Origin: Selenomonadaceae bacterium
GTDB lineage: Bacteria; Bacillota; Negativicutes; Selenomonadales; Selenomonadaceae
Assembly: GCA_017518105.1 (NCBI GenBank)
Contig: JAFWWC010000041.1
Span: 1-50,856, forward strand
Length of the DNA: 50,856 nt
Direction of reading: 5' to 3'
Part shown: positions 8,299 to 16,300 of the stretch, piece by piece
How positions within the stretch are numbered: the stretch's first letter is position 1
Layout of the letters: each line of letters opens with the position of its first letter
Notes under the pieces: generated by a model
Databases searched by the model: none
Seen by the model: only the letters and a program-made list of their open reading frames with translations
Told to the model about the DNA's origin: nothing
Program-made: the position numbers and the translations under genes

Positions 8299-8325
8299 CA
8301 GTCCCGTGTTAATCTCTCCTCAAAA

Positions 8326-8832
8326 TTAAAGGTCTTGTGCATCGATTCTCTTGTAGCGTTTGCCGTCAACAATCAAATTTGCCTCGTTGTATTCAACGTC
8401 GACGACCGAAGCAACCGGAATTTCTTGCCAAGTGGGTTCATCGTTCATGTAGTGCATTCCCTCAATCATTGCGCCAGAGGCAGTATAGGAGACGCGCTCG
8501 GAAATGTGATAATATCTCTTGTCGCCTTCCTTCTTGAAGTGAATCGTCGATATGTCGTAGGAAAGGTTTTCGATGCCCGCTGGAACGATAGAATAGTTGC
8601 GGTACCAGTCAATCAGATCGTTGCGCCCTTTGTCGCTGTAGTCCATGCGGAATACTCCGCAGAACGTGACATCTTCTCGCTCAGGCGTCATTGCCGTAAT
8701 CTGAACAGAGTCCGTGTCGAAGGAGATAACGTTCTCGTCGTTGTCGGTGTAAATCTGTTGCCAGTTAGCAGCCAGAGCCGTCGCCGCAATCATCATGACG
8801 ACCATCAACGTTGTTAAAAAAACTTTCTTCAT
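8326..8832 (-). CDS. Small secreted protein of unknown function
   Basis: A 168-residue protein with a clear signal peptide (MKKVFLTTLMVVMM... ending ALAA, cleavage near residue 22). The mature part begins NWQQIYTDNDENVISFDTDS and is rich in beta-prone and acidic stretches, with no catalytic motif I recognise. The W...I...N....FDTDSI pattern is reminiscent of small exported Negativicutes proteins and distantly of surface-adhesin-E-like domains; this is only a resemblance. The ATG at 8832 has AAGGAG eight bases upstream. It sits between ispA and dxs in the isoprenoid operon. Confidence 0.75.
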   Translation of the reverse strand: MKKVFLTTLMVVMMIAATALAANWQQIYTDNDENVISFDTDSVQITAMTPEREDVTFCGVFRMDYSDKGRNDLIDWYRNYSIVPAGIENLSYDISTIHFKKEGDKRYYHISERVSYTASGAMIEGMHYMNDEPTWQEIPVASVVDVEYNEANLIVDGKRYKRIDAQDL

Positions 8833-8902
8833 TACAAACACTCCTTTAAAAAATTTTATCTGCTATTCGGCGCGTTCAATGCAAAATCCTTTTTCAAGCA
8901 AA

Positions 8903-9781
8903 TTATTTTTTGCGGGCAATCAGATATTGGACGAGCTCGCGCAAGAAGCCCGACTCCGAGCCGAAATCTTTAAGCGCGTCCAATGCCTCCGCGACTGCCG
9001 CTTGAGCCAATCTCTTAGCTTCGTCCAGGGAAGTCAAGCTAACGTAAGTCGATTTATGATTCTTCGCGTCGGAGCCAGTCGGCTTGCCCAAAAGTTTTTC
9101 GTCGCCCGTCACGTCGAGTATATCGTCTGTTATCTGGAAGGCTAAGCCGAAGTTCTCCGCGTATCGTGTCAAGCTCTCTAGCTGTTCATGAGTCGCGCCC
9201 GCTAAGATTGCGCCCGAACGTATCGCCGCCTTGAATAGTGCGCCCGTCTTGCCCAAATGCATTAGCTTTAACGTCGCTAAGTCGATTTGAACGCCTTCCG
9301 AGCGCAAATCAATCGCTTGCCCGCCGACCATGCCCGCTACGCCCGCCGCCGTACTGATTTCCTTTAAGACCGTCAACAAAGTTTCGGGCGGAACGTCTTC
9401 TTGCCTAAGCACGACTTCAAAAGCCAAAGTCAACAGCGCGTCGCCCGCAAGGATAGCTGTTGCCTCGCCGAAAACTTTATGATTGGTCAGCTTGCCGCGT
9501 CGGTAGTCGTCGTTGTCCATAGCCGGCAGGTCGTCATGAATCAAAGAGTAAGTGTGAATCATCTCCAGCGCATCCGCCACCGTGATGAACTTTTCCCCGC
9601 TACCGTCAATCGCGTCCGCCGCCGACATCAAGAGGATTGGACGCAACCTTTTGCCGCCCGCAAGCAAGCTGTATTCCATTGCCCGCATTAAATTTTCGTC
9701 AAGCGACCGCGTCCGCCTCAACTCTTTTATCAAGTCCGCTTCGATTAGCTCAACTCTCCGCTGCCATAGCTCCTTAAACAT
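8903..9781 (-). CDS. ispA: Polyprenyl (farnesyl/geranyl) diphosphate synthase
   Basis: Extends DMAPP with IPP units to geranyl/farnesyl diphosphate. At 292 residues it has the family's GGKRLRPIL motif, the first aspartate-rich motif HDDLPAMDNDDYRRGK, KTGALFKAAIRSGAI, and the second aspartate-rich motif FQITDDILDVTGD with KNHKSTYVSL. The residues before the first DDxxD are typical of short-chain bacterial FPP synthases. The start overlaps the preceding ttcA-like gene by eight bases, indicating a coupled operon together with dxs. Confidence 0.92.
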   Translation of the reverse strand: MFKELWQRRVELIEADLIKELRRTRSLDENLMRAMEYSLLAGGKRLRPILLMSAADAIDGSGEKFITVADALEMIHTYSLIHDDLPAMDNDDYRRGKLTNHKVFGEATAILAGDALLTLAFEVVLRQEDVPPETLLTVLKEISTAAGVAGMVGGQAIDLRSEGVQIDLATLKLMHLGKTGALFKAAIRSGAILAGATHEQLESLTRYAENFGLAFQITDDILDVTGDEKLLGKPTGSDAKNHKSTYVSLTSLDEAKRLAQAAVAEALDALKDFGSESGFLRELVQYLIARKK

Positions 9782-10568
9782 TGTCCTTCCCTCCGAACTT
9801 CAAAGCAAAATAATCCTGGCGCATCTGCTGACGTGTCTTAGGGGCGTCCCATAGCTCGCCGATTGAATCTTTCCGCATCGCCGCCGCCAAATGATTGAAA
9901 AGGTCGGGGAAGTCCCTTTCAAGCTCGACGATTAGATTTTTTATCCGCTGACGATTAGTCAAGCCGTCGAACGGGCACGACGACTTCAAGACCTCAAAGC
10001 CGCGTGTGAAAGTTTTTATCTCGGACTCCCGAACGTAAATCAGCGGACGGATTACAGTTATGTTCGTGCGGTCAAGGTAAGTCTTCGGCTGAAACGTCGT
10101 AAGCTGTCCACTAGATAGCAAGCTCATAAAAAAAGTCTCAACGGCGTCGTCGAGGTGATGAGCATAGGCAACCTTATTCGCGCCGAGTTCATTGGCATGA
10201 CGATTCATCGCCGCCCGCCTGAAATATGCGCACGTATAGCACGGACTCTTATCCCCTTGCTCGTGAATCATGCTTGCCACGTCGACTTCGCGGACTGTGT
10301 GACTAATGCCCAGCTCGTTGCAAAACTTTTTGACGGCGGAAAGTTTATCGCTCAAATCGTCGCTGAACTTCGGGTCAATCGTCAGCGCGGCGAGTGAAAA
10401 CTTTTTCTTCGTGCGTTCCTTAAGCGTCGCTAGTGCGTGAATCAAAAGCAAACTGTCCTTGCCGCCCGATACGCCGATTAAAATCTTGTCGCCGTCGTCA
10501 ATCAGCCCGAACTCGACGACCGCACGAATTATCTTGCTGAAGATGACTTGCGGCAGTTCATAACGCAT
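9774..10568 (-). CDS. TtcA-like tRNA thiolation PP-loop ATPase
   Basis: A 264-residue adenylating enzyme of the TtcA/TtuA group, which inserts sulfur at C32 of tRNA in TtcA. It has the PP-loop IGVSGGKDSLLL, a PCYTCAYFRR motif (Cys-x2-Cys), AHHLDDAVETF, and a third cysteine in SSCPFDG. In E. coli TtcA three cysteines bind the iron-sulfur cluster, and the same number and spacing type are present here, so a cluster is inferred. Substrate assignment is by family only. The ATG overlaps the hldA end by eleven bases. Confidence 0.82.
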   Translation of the reverse strand: MRYELPQVIFSKIIRAVVEFGLIDDGDKILIGVSGGKDSLLLIHALATLKERTKKKFSLAALTIDPKFSDDLSDKLSAVKKFCNELGISHTVREVDVASMIHEQGDKSPCYTCAYFRRAAMNRHANELGANKVAYAHHLDDAVETFFMSLLSSGQLTTFQPKTYLDRTNITVIRPLIYVRESEIKTFTRGFEVLKSSCPFDGLTNRQRIKNLIVELERDFPDLFNHLAAAMRKDSIGELWDAPKTRQQMRQDYFALKFGGKDNV

Positions 10569-11526
10569 TTAACAGTTCCTCGCGATTGACGGCATAAGTT
10601 CCGACCTTCGCCACGACGACGCCCGCCGCCACGTTTGCAAGGTAAGCCGCCGCCGCCGAATCAATTCCACCCGCCAAAGCCAACGCGAAAACCGCAATCA
10701 CCGTATCACCCGCGCCCGATACGTCGAAGACCTCCTGCGCCCGCGCTTTGATGTGGGAAACTTTATCGCCGTCAATCAGGCTCAAGCCCTCCGCCGAACG
10801 AGTGACGACCAGTCCACGCAAATTGAATTCGTCGATAACTTTCTGAGCCGCCTCCTCAATCTGCGCGTCGACGTTTGGAATCCTCTTCGGCAAGACGGCG
10901 TTAAGCTCTTTAAGGTTCGGCGTAATGAAGGTCGCGTCGAAGTACTTCTGCCAGTTATCGCCCTTCGGGTCGACGACGACGAACTTTTTAGCCGCACGAC
11001 ACGCGCCGATAATCTCGCGGCAAATCTTCTTTGTGCAGACGCCTTTGCCGTAATCCGAGACAATCACGCCGTCGACGTTTGGAAGGCTAGCCGAGAAATT
11101 TTTTAACAGCTCGTCTGCCGCCGAAGTGTCAAGCTCGCCCGTGTCCTCGAAGTCCAGACGAATCATTTGCTGATGACCGCTTATCACGCGGATTTTAGTC
11201 GTCGTCGGCTTTGAAGTCTCAATCACGCCCGAATAATCGACGCCCAGAGCCTTTAGCTTGCCGAGGAAAATTTCACCGTGATTATCGCGCCCAACTTGCC
11301 CGATTATCGACGTTTGACAGCTGAGCAACGCTAAGTTATGAACGACGTTAGCCGCTCCGCCGAGAGTTTCCTTGACTTTCATGACGCGGGCAATCGGTAC
11401 GGGAGCTTCAGGAGAAATCCTCGTGACTTCGCCGAAATAATACTTATCTAACATCACGTCGCCGACGACCAAGACTTTGCATGAGCCGATACCGTCCGCG
11501 ACAAAAGTTTTAAGTTCGTCAATCAT
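10558..11526 (-). CDS. hldA: D-glycero-beta-D-manno-heptose-7-phosphate kinase
   Basis: PfkB-family sugar kinase (322 residues) matching the RfaE1/HldE N-terminal domain: [56 protein letters not shown] and the catalytic [12 protein letters not shown]. It phosphorylates heptose-7-phosphate for LPS inner core. It lacks the C-terminal adenylyltransferase half found in E. coli HldE, so that activity must be encoded elsewhere. The next enzyme, gmhB, occurs at 49483. Its ATG overlaps the hemL stop as ATGA. Confidence 0.9.
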   Translation of the reverse strand: MIDELKTFVADGIGSCKVLVVGDVMLDKYYFGEVTRISPEAPVPIARVMKVKETLGGAANVVHNLALLSCQTSIIGQVGRDNHGEIFLGKLKALGVDYSGVIETSKPTTTKIRVISGHQQMIRLDFEDTGELDTSAADELLKNFSASLPNVDGVIVSDYGKGVCTKKICREIIGACRAAKKFVVVDPKGDNWQKYFDATFITPNLKELNAVLPKRIPNVDAQIEEAAQKVIDEFNLRGLVVTRSAEGLSLIDGDKVSHIKARAQEVFDVSGAGDTVIAVFALALAGGIDSAAAAYLANVAAGVVVAKVGTYAVNREELLNAL

Positions 11527-12809
11527 CTTAACGCCTCGAAAGATTTTTCCGCCGCCTCAATCGTCCGTAAAATGTCTTCTTCGGTGTGAGCCGCTGACAT
11601 AAACAGCGTCTCGAATTGCGACGGCGCAAGGTAAATGCCCTGCTCTAACATTGCCGCGAAAAATCTTTTGAACTGCTCCTGATTCGCGGAGGCTGATTCG
11701 TCGTAGTTGGTAACTGGCTTATCGCTGAAGAATATTCCAAACATTGAACCGGCTTGCGGCGTCTGAATCGTGACGTTTGCCTTTTGCGCGGCTGATTTGA
11801 GCCCCTCGACGAGTTTTGAAGTCTTCGCGGAAATTTTTTCCGTCAAGTTGTCTTCAAGCAGAGCCGTCAACGTTTCAATGCCAGCCGTCATTGCGATTGG
11901 GTTGCCGCTAAGCGTGCCCGCCTGATAAATCCTGCCGTCGGGCGAAACGTTGCGCATAATGTCTTCGCGACCGCCATAAGCCGCACAGGGCAAGCCGCCG
12001 CCGATAATCTTGCCTAAGCACGTCAAGTCGGGTGTGACATGATACTTTTCCTGCGCGCCGCCCAAGGAAACTCGAAAACCGCACATGACTTCATCGAAGA
12101 TAAGCAACGCTCCAAATGTTTTTGTAATGTCACGCAAGCCGCGCAGATAATTTTCCTTCGGCAAGACAAGTCCCATATTCCCCGCGACAGGCTCGACGAT
12201 AACGGCGGCAATCTGTTCTCCGCATTGAGCAAAAGCACTTTCGACGGCGGCAAGGTCGTTGTAAGGCAAAGCAATCGTATCTTGCGCCGTGCCACGCGTG
12301 ACACCTGGGCTTGACGGCTCGCCGAACGTCGCCGCACCGCTTCCCGCCTTAACCAGAAGGCTATCGCTATGTCCATGATAGCAACCAATGAATTTTATAA
12401 TCTTTTCGCGCCCCGTGTAGCCTCGTGCAACCCTTAACGCACTCATCGTCGCTTCAGTGCCGGAATTTACCATGCGCATAACTTGCATTGACGGAAAAAT
12501 TTGATTCACGAGCCGAGCCAACTTAGTTTCAAGCAAGGTTGGAGCACCGTAGCTAGTACCGCGAGCAATTTGACGACTCAACGCCGCTACAATCCTAGGA
12601 TTAGCATGACCCAAGACGAGCGGCCCCCACGAGCCGACATAATCGATATACTCGTTGCCGTCAATGTCGAAAATGTGACTGCCTGCGCCGTGCGAGATGA
12701 ACGGCGGATTGCTATCGACACTGTTAAACGAACGAACCGGACTGTTTACGCCGCCCGGCATGAATTTTTTAGCCTCAGCGAACGCCGCCGCAGATTTCTT
12801 TAAATTCAA
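11523..12809 (-). CDS. hemL: Glutamate-1-semialdehyde 2,1-aminomutase
   Basis: PLP enzyme of tetrapyrrole synthesis converting glutamate-1-semialdehyde to 5-aminolevulinate. At 428 residues it has the family length, with [14 protein letters not shown] at the N-terminus, [71 protein letters not shown] and the PLP-lysine segment [18 protein letters not shown]. The start is a TTG with GGAGGAA seven bases upstream. It is the first gene of the overlapping set hemL-hldA-ttcA-ispA, transcribed from the promoter at 12841-12869. Confidence 0.95.
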   Translation of the reverse strand: MNLKKSAAAFAEAKKFMPGGVNSPVRSFNSVDSNPPFISHGAGSHIFDIDGNEYIDYVGSWGPLVLGHANPRIVAALSRQIARGTSYGAPTLLETKLARLVNQIFPSMQVMRMVNSGTEATMSALRVARGYTGREKIIKFIGCYHGHSDSLLVKAGSGAATFGEPSSPGVTRGTAQDTIALPYNDLAAVESAFAQCGEQIAAVIVEPVAGNMGLVLPKENYLRGLRDITKTFGALLIFDEVMCGFRVSLGGAQEKYHVTPDLTCLGKIIGGGLPCAAYGGREDIMRNVSPDGRIYQAGTLSGNPIAMTAGIETLTALLEDNLTEKISAKTSKLVEGLKSAAQKANVTIQTPQAGSMFGIFFSDKPVTNYDESASANQEQFKRFFAAMLEQGIYLAPSQFETLFMSAAHTEEDILRTIEAAEKSFEALR

Positions 12810-12840
12810 GTCGATTCCTCCTCAGAAATTTGATACGCCG

Positions 12841-12869
12841 ATTTTATCACAGCAAACCGAACTTTTGAA
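12841..12869 (-). promoter_or_regulatory. Candidate promoter of the hemL operon
   Basis: TTCAAA (12864-12869), a 17-base spacer, and TAAAAT (12841-12846) preceded by TGA, an extended -10. It lies back to back with the toxin-like promoter at 12877-12905. Confidence 0.55.
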
Positions 12870-12876
12870 CGCCGAT

Positions 12877-12905
12877 TTGAATTTTCATAAGGGCTGATAT
12901 AAAAT
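12877..12905 (+). promoter_or_regulatory. Promoter of the small peptide gene
   Basis: TTGAAT (12877-12882), 17-base spacer, TAAAAT (12900-12905); TATAAA with a 15-base spacer is an alternative -10. The segment GGCTGATATAAAATGC is nearly the same as the -10 region of the opposing promoter at 13271-13298. Confidence 0.6.
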
Positions 12906-12956
12906 GCGGTTGTCGTTGTCCGACCCCGATTGTTTGGGACAAAGGGGGTGACAGCG

Positions 12957-13055
12957 TTGAACGAAATTCGCGACCTCATTAAAAGAATCGTTGCGAGCGT
13001 CTTAGGACGTTTCGTATACGATTGGCTCAAAAGTCTTTTCAAGGACAATGACTGA
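12957..13055 (+). CDS. Short amphipathic peptide, candidate type I (Fst-like) toxin
   Basis: A 32-codon frame starts with TTG at 12957, with AAAGGGGGTG just upstream; an in-frame GTG at 12948 gives 35 residues. The peptide begins LNEIRDLIKRIVASVL and ends GRFVYDWLKSLFKDND: an amphipathic to hydrophobic helix, an aromatic-x2-WL motif and a charged tail. That layout resembles Fst/par-type membrane toxins (hydrophobic helix, F-x2-WL, polar end), although it is more charged. The gene has its own promoter and terminator, and an opposing promoter lies 3' of it. No homologue can be verified here, and function is inferred from architecture. Confidence 0.6.
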   Translation: MNEIRDLIKRIVASVLGRFVYDWLKSLFKDND

Positions 13056-13080
13056 GCCCAAATGCGCTGAAACATAGCGC

Positions 13081-13125
13081 AACCCCCGAGGGTCTGTTGC
13101 AATCAGACTTACTCGGGGGTTTTGC
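13081..13125 (+). terminator. Terminator of the small peptide gene
   Basis: AACCCCCGAG (13081-13090) pairs perfectly with CTCGGGGGTT (13112-13121). The loop holds a second stem GTCTG/CAGAC. Only four T follow on the forward strand and none on the reverse. A small hairpin TGCGCT/AGCGCA lies just before it. Confidence 0.75.
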
Positions 13126-13128
13126 TTT

Positions 13129-13256
13129 GTGACAACGTTGAACTTTGTAGTTTTGTTTTGTAAAACTTTTTTGCGCAGAATCCTTTTTCAAGGACAATGA
13201 CTGAGCCTAAACTGCGCTTAGATAGCGCAACCCCCAACAAATGCTGAAAGTTTTGC
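13129..13256 (+). pseudogene. Degenerate tandem copy of the toxin-like unit
   Basis: GTGACAACGTTGAAC (13129-13143) repeats GTGACAGCGTTGAAC at 12948-12962. TTTTCAAGGACAATGACTGA (13181-13204 region), GCC, the TGCGCT...AGCGCAACCCCC tail and GTTTTGCTTT repeat unit 1. One extra T in CTTTTTCAAGG shifts the frame so that it stops at 13200 after 23 residues, the middle is diverged, and the terminator stem is lost. There is no ribosome site before the GTG. Confidence 0.6.
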
Positions 13257-13270
13257 TTTATGTTTTGGGC

Positions 13271-13298
13271 ATTATATCAGCTCAAAAGATTTTTTCAA
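13271..13298 (-). promoter_or_regulatory. Convergent promoter facing the toxin-like gene
   Basis: Reverse strand TTGAAA (13293-13298), 16-base spacer, perfect TATAAT (13271-13276). Nothing coding on the reverse strand lies between it and hemL, so an RNA product is the natural reading. Confidence 0.65.
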
Positions 13299-13300
13299 GC

Positions 13301-16300
13301 TTAAAACTCAACGGAGGGCAAATTCTCCACAATCTCAAGCGTTTTCAGGCTCACGGTTATCGAACTCAAGATTAAATCAAAAATATAGCGCGGATTGTCG
13401 TGCTCAAGGCTCCAATCGTTCGGGTCGTTGATTATTCCGCTCGCCGAATCAGTTTTGACTTGGTAGCGGTCGATTATCCACTCCAAAGGACTGCGCCCAT
13501 TTACCACATAATCAAAACTGCGCGGCGGTATGTTTTTTATCGTGATGTGGTCGTTGTAAGTCAAAATCGTCTTGTCTTTGCTTAGGCGCAACTTATTTAC
13601 CCGATAATCGCCGCCGCCAATCACTTCCACGCCCTCTGGAGCAGGTTGACGCTCGTAATTCAAATGAATATCCGCCAATTCACGCCCCGCCCGCGATAAT
13701 TCCCAAAATTTATCGCTCAAGGTGATTCGCGGCAAAGATTTCTTTAGCTCATTGGCGAACCGCTCACGATAGCTCGGCAAATGCAAAAATCCGTACACGT
13801 AATAGAAAATATCTTCCTTGCTGACGTTCGCGCCATATCTTTTCCGCGCCTCGTTCAATATCCAGTCGCTGATTCCGTCCCGACGCTCCAAATCATCCCC
13901 AAAACCGTATAACGTGCCCTGCCGCGCCTCTTCGTACCAATACAGCGGAAAACATTGCGTGCCAGAGTGCAAAGCGTTGAGGTCGATAATTTTATCCGTG
14001 ATAATCGTTGAAAGTTCTTTTTCGCCGCCAATGCCGCTTACACAGATTAAAAGATTTTCTTCGCGCCCCGTCGGAAAAAATTCGTTAATTATCCTGCGAC
14101 GATGAATCAAACCTTCGCCGCTGTAAAGATTTGTCTTGCATAATGGTCTATACATTGCCTCAACAATATTTGCGGCGTCAAATTCAATTTCAAGCCCGCG
14201 ATTTTTATTGGCAACTGCTGAACTCGTCCAAACAAACTTTTTCGTGTCAATTTCGGTTGATTCGTGCGTGTTGTAGTAATCAATCGTCGTTTGAATGTTT
14301 TTTTCGAGTTCAGAGCGCGAAAAGTTGTAAATCCATGCGTCGCGACCAGTTTCAAGCCCTCTTGAACGCGTCATGAAGAAATTCTCATAAATGATAATTT
14401 TCGGTTCGTGCAGAGAAATGAACGTATCGAAGAGATTTCCGCGTTGATTAATCCAATCGCCGCGTTCATTGGGCGTGATAAGCCGGAAGCCGTCGCCGAA
14501 AACATTGCCCGCTAACTTTAGGATATTAAGCTTGTCTTCGCGGGAGAGGTAGTCGCCGATGTCGCGGTAGAAAATCTTCGCGTCGCCCTCGTGAGGAGCC
14601 TTAACCAAAATCGTAATGGCAATCGGTGCCCTTGAGCCGCTCCCGAAAATTTTTCCGCCCTCACGCCGTGAAGTTTCACCTTGCGTCCGCTGATTGCCAC
14701 GAAGATTGAAAACATAAATCTCAGCGAACTCTTCAGCAAAGCATTTGCGCAAGCCGTCCATAGCCGCGCCGTCAATCCAGCCCGCATTAGTCACGAAACC
14801 GATAATGCCCTCGGTGATTCGGTCGCTAGCCCAGCGGAAAGCCTTGATATAGCTGTCGTAGAGGGCGTTTTTATTGGTGGCGTCGGTTTTGGCGGCGTAG
14901 GTTGCGGCGATTCGACTTTCAAGCTTAGGGTAGTAGTCGTTTTGGTTGTTGTCGTTGGCGGAGCGTTGCCCGACGGAATAGGGCGGATTGCCCACGATGA
15001 TTTCAATGCGAGTTCGTTGCTGACGTTTGACGCGGGCGGAATTAATTTCAATCGGGTCGCGGAATGATTCGGGGATAATCTGCCCTTTAGCAAGTTCGTC
15101 TTGTTCGGCGGCGCGGAAGGTATCAGTCAGGCAAATGCCAGGGAATTGCTGATAAGTTTCGTCGCAGGCGTCGTGGAAGGCGTTTTCGATATTAACGGCG
15201 GCAATGTAATAGGCGAGCAGAACGATTTCATTGGCGTGGAGTTCGCGGAAGTATTTTCTAAGCAAATCGCGAGGACGAATCAAGCCAGATTGAATCAGCC
15301 GCGTTATAAAAGTTCCAGTGCCGGCGAAAGCGTCTAGGATATGAACATTTTTATCGGAGAGCGTGCGGTTGAAATTCTTTTTAAGAACGGCGTCGACACT
15401 TCGCAAGATAAAATCGACGACTTCAACGGGCGTGTAGACGATTCCGAGGCGTTCGACGGTTTTTGGCGTGGCGACCTTAAAAAATTTCTCGTAAAGCTCA
15501 ATTATCGTTTTCTGCTTATCTTCTGCGCTGTGAGCGACTTGGCAACGTTCGCGGACGGATTGATAGAACTTCTGGAGCTGTTCGGCGTCGGCTTCGGTGT
15601 CTTGGGTGTCTATGGCGGCTAAAATCTTCTCAAGCGACTTGGAAACGGGATTATTTTTGACGAAAGAGTATCCTTCAAAGAGAGCCTCGAAGACCGGACG
15701 GGCGATTAGATGATGTGCAAGCATTTCTATAGCAGTATCAGTCCCGATTTCGGCGTTTAGATTGCTTGAGAGGCTTTGGATAAAAATATCGAACTCGCGC
15801 CTGACCTTTGAATCCGTTTTGGTAAGTTCTTTAATGCGGTTTATGTGGCGTTCGGCGATTTGTGCGATGTCCTTAGCCCATTGCTCCCAATATCGGCGAT
15901 TTCCGACGCGTTCGACCATGCGGGCATAAAGAAAATCCTGCCACTCGCCAAAATTCAATTCGATTTGGATTGGTTCATCATTGCCGACCACCCGCGGGAT
16001 AGAAATATGGTCGCTCTTCTTGTTAAGCTTGATTTCCTCAATGAAGATGTCAACTCGTCTATCGTGAGCGCGCAGGGCGTTTAGGATTTCCCAAATGACA
16101 TTGTAAGCCGAGCTAGCGGATAAAACTTCTTCGGGATTCTTTTCGAGCGGCACGACGACGGGGATAATAATGTAGCCGTATTTCTTGCCGGAAGCCTTGC
16201 GCATGACACGCCCGACGGCTTGCACGATTTCAACGCGGGATTTCTTCGACGAGGTAAAAATCACAGCGTCTAGGCTGGGCACGTCCACGCCTTCGGACAG

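Larger units (their letters stand above)
13081..13264 (-). ncRNA. Candidate antisense RNA (type I antitoxin)
   Basis: Predicted from the reverse promoter at 13271-13298. The transcript would run left through the complement of unit 2, which is also complementary to the matching part of the toxin mRNA, and reach the GC-rich hairpin 13112-13081. The 3' end is a guess, because the reverse side of the hairpin has no U run. Confidence 0.4.

Noticed and set aside
12806..13102. A 98-codon reverse frame opposite the toxin-like gene
   Set aside because: It runs through the terminator stem, both divergent promoters and into the hemL ribosome site, and has no start signal of its own. The forward small frame with promoter and repeat explains the region better.
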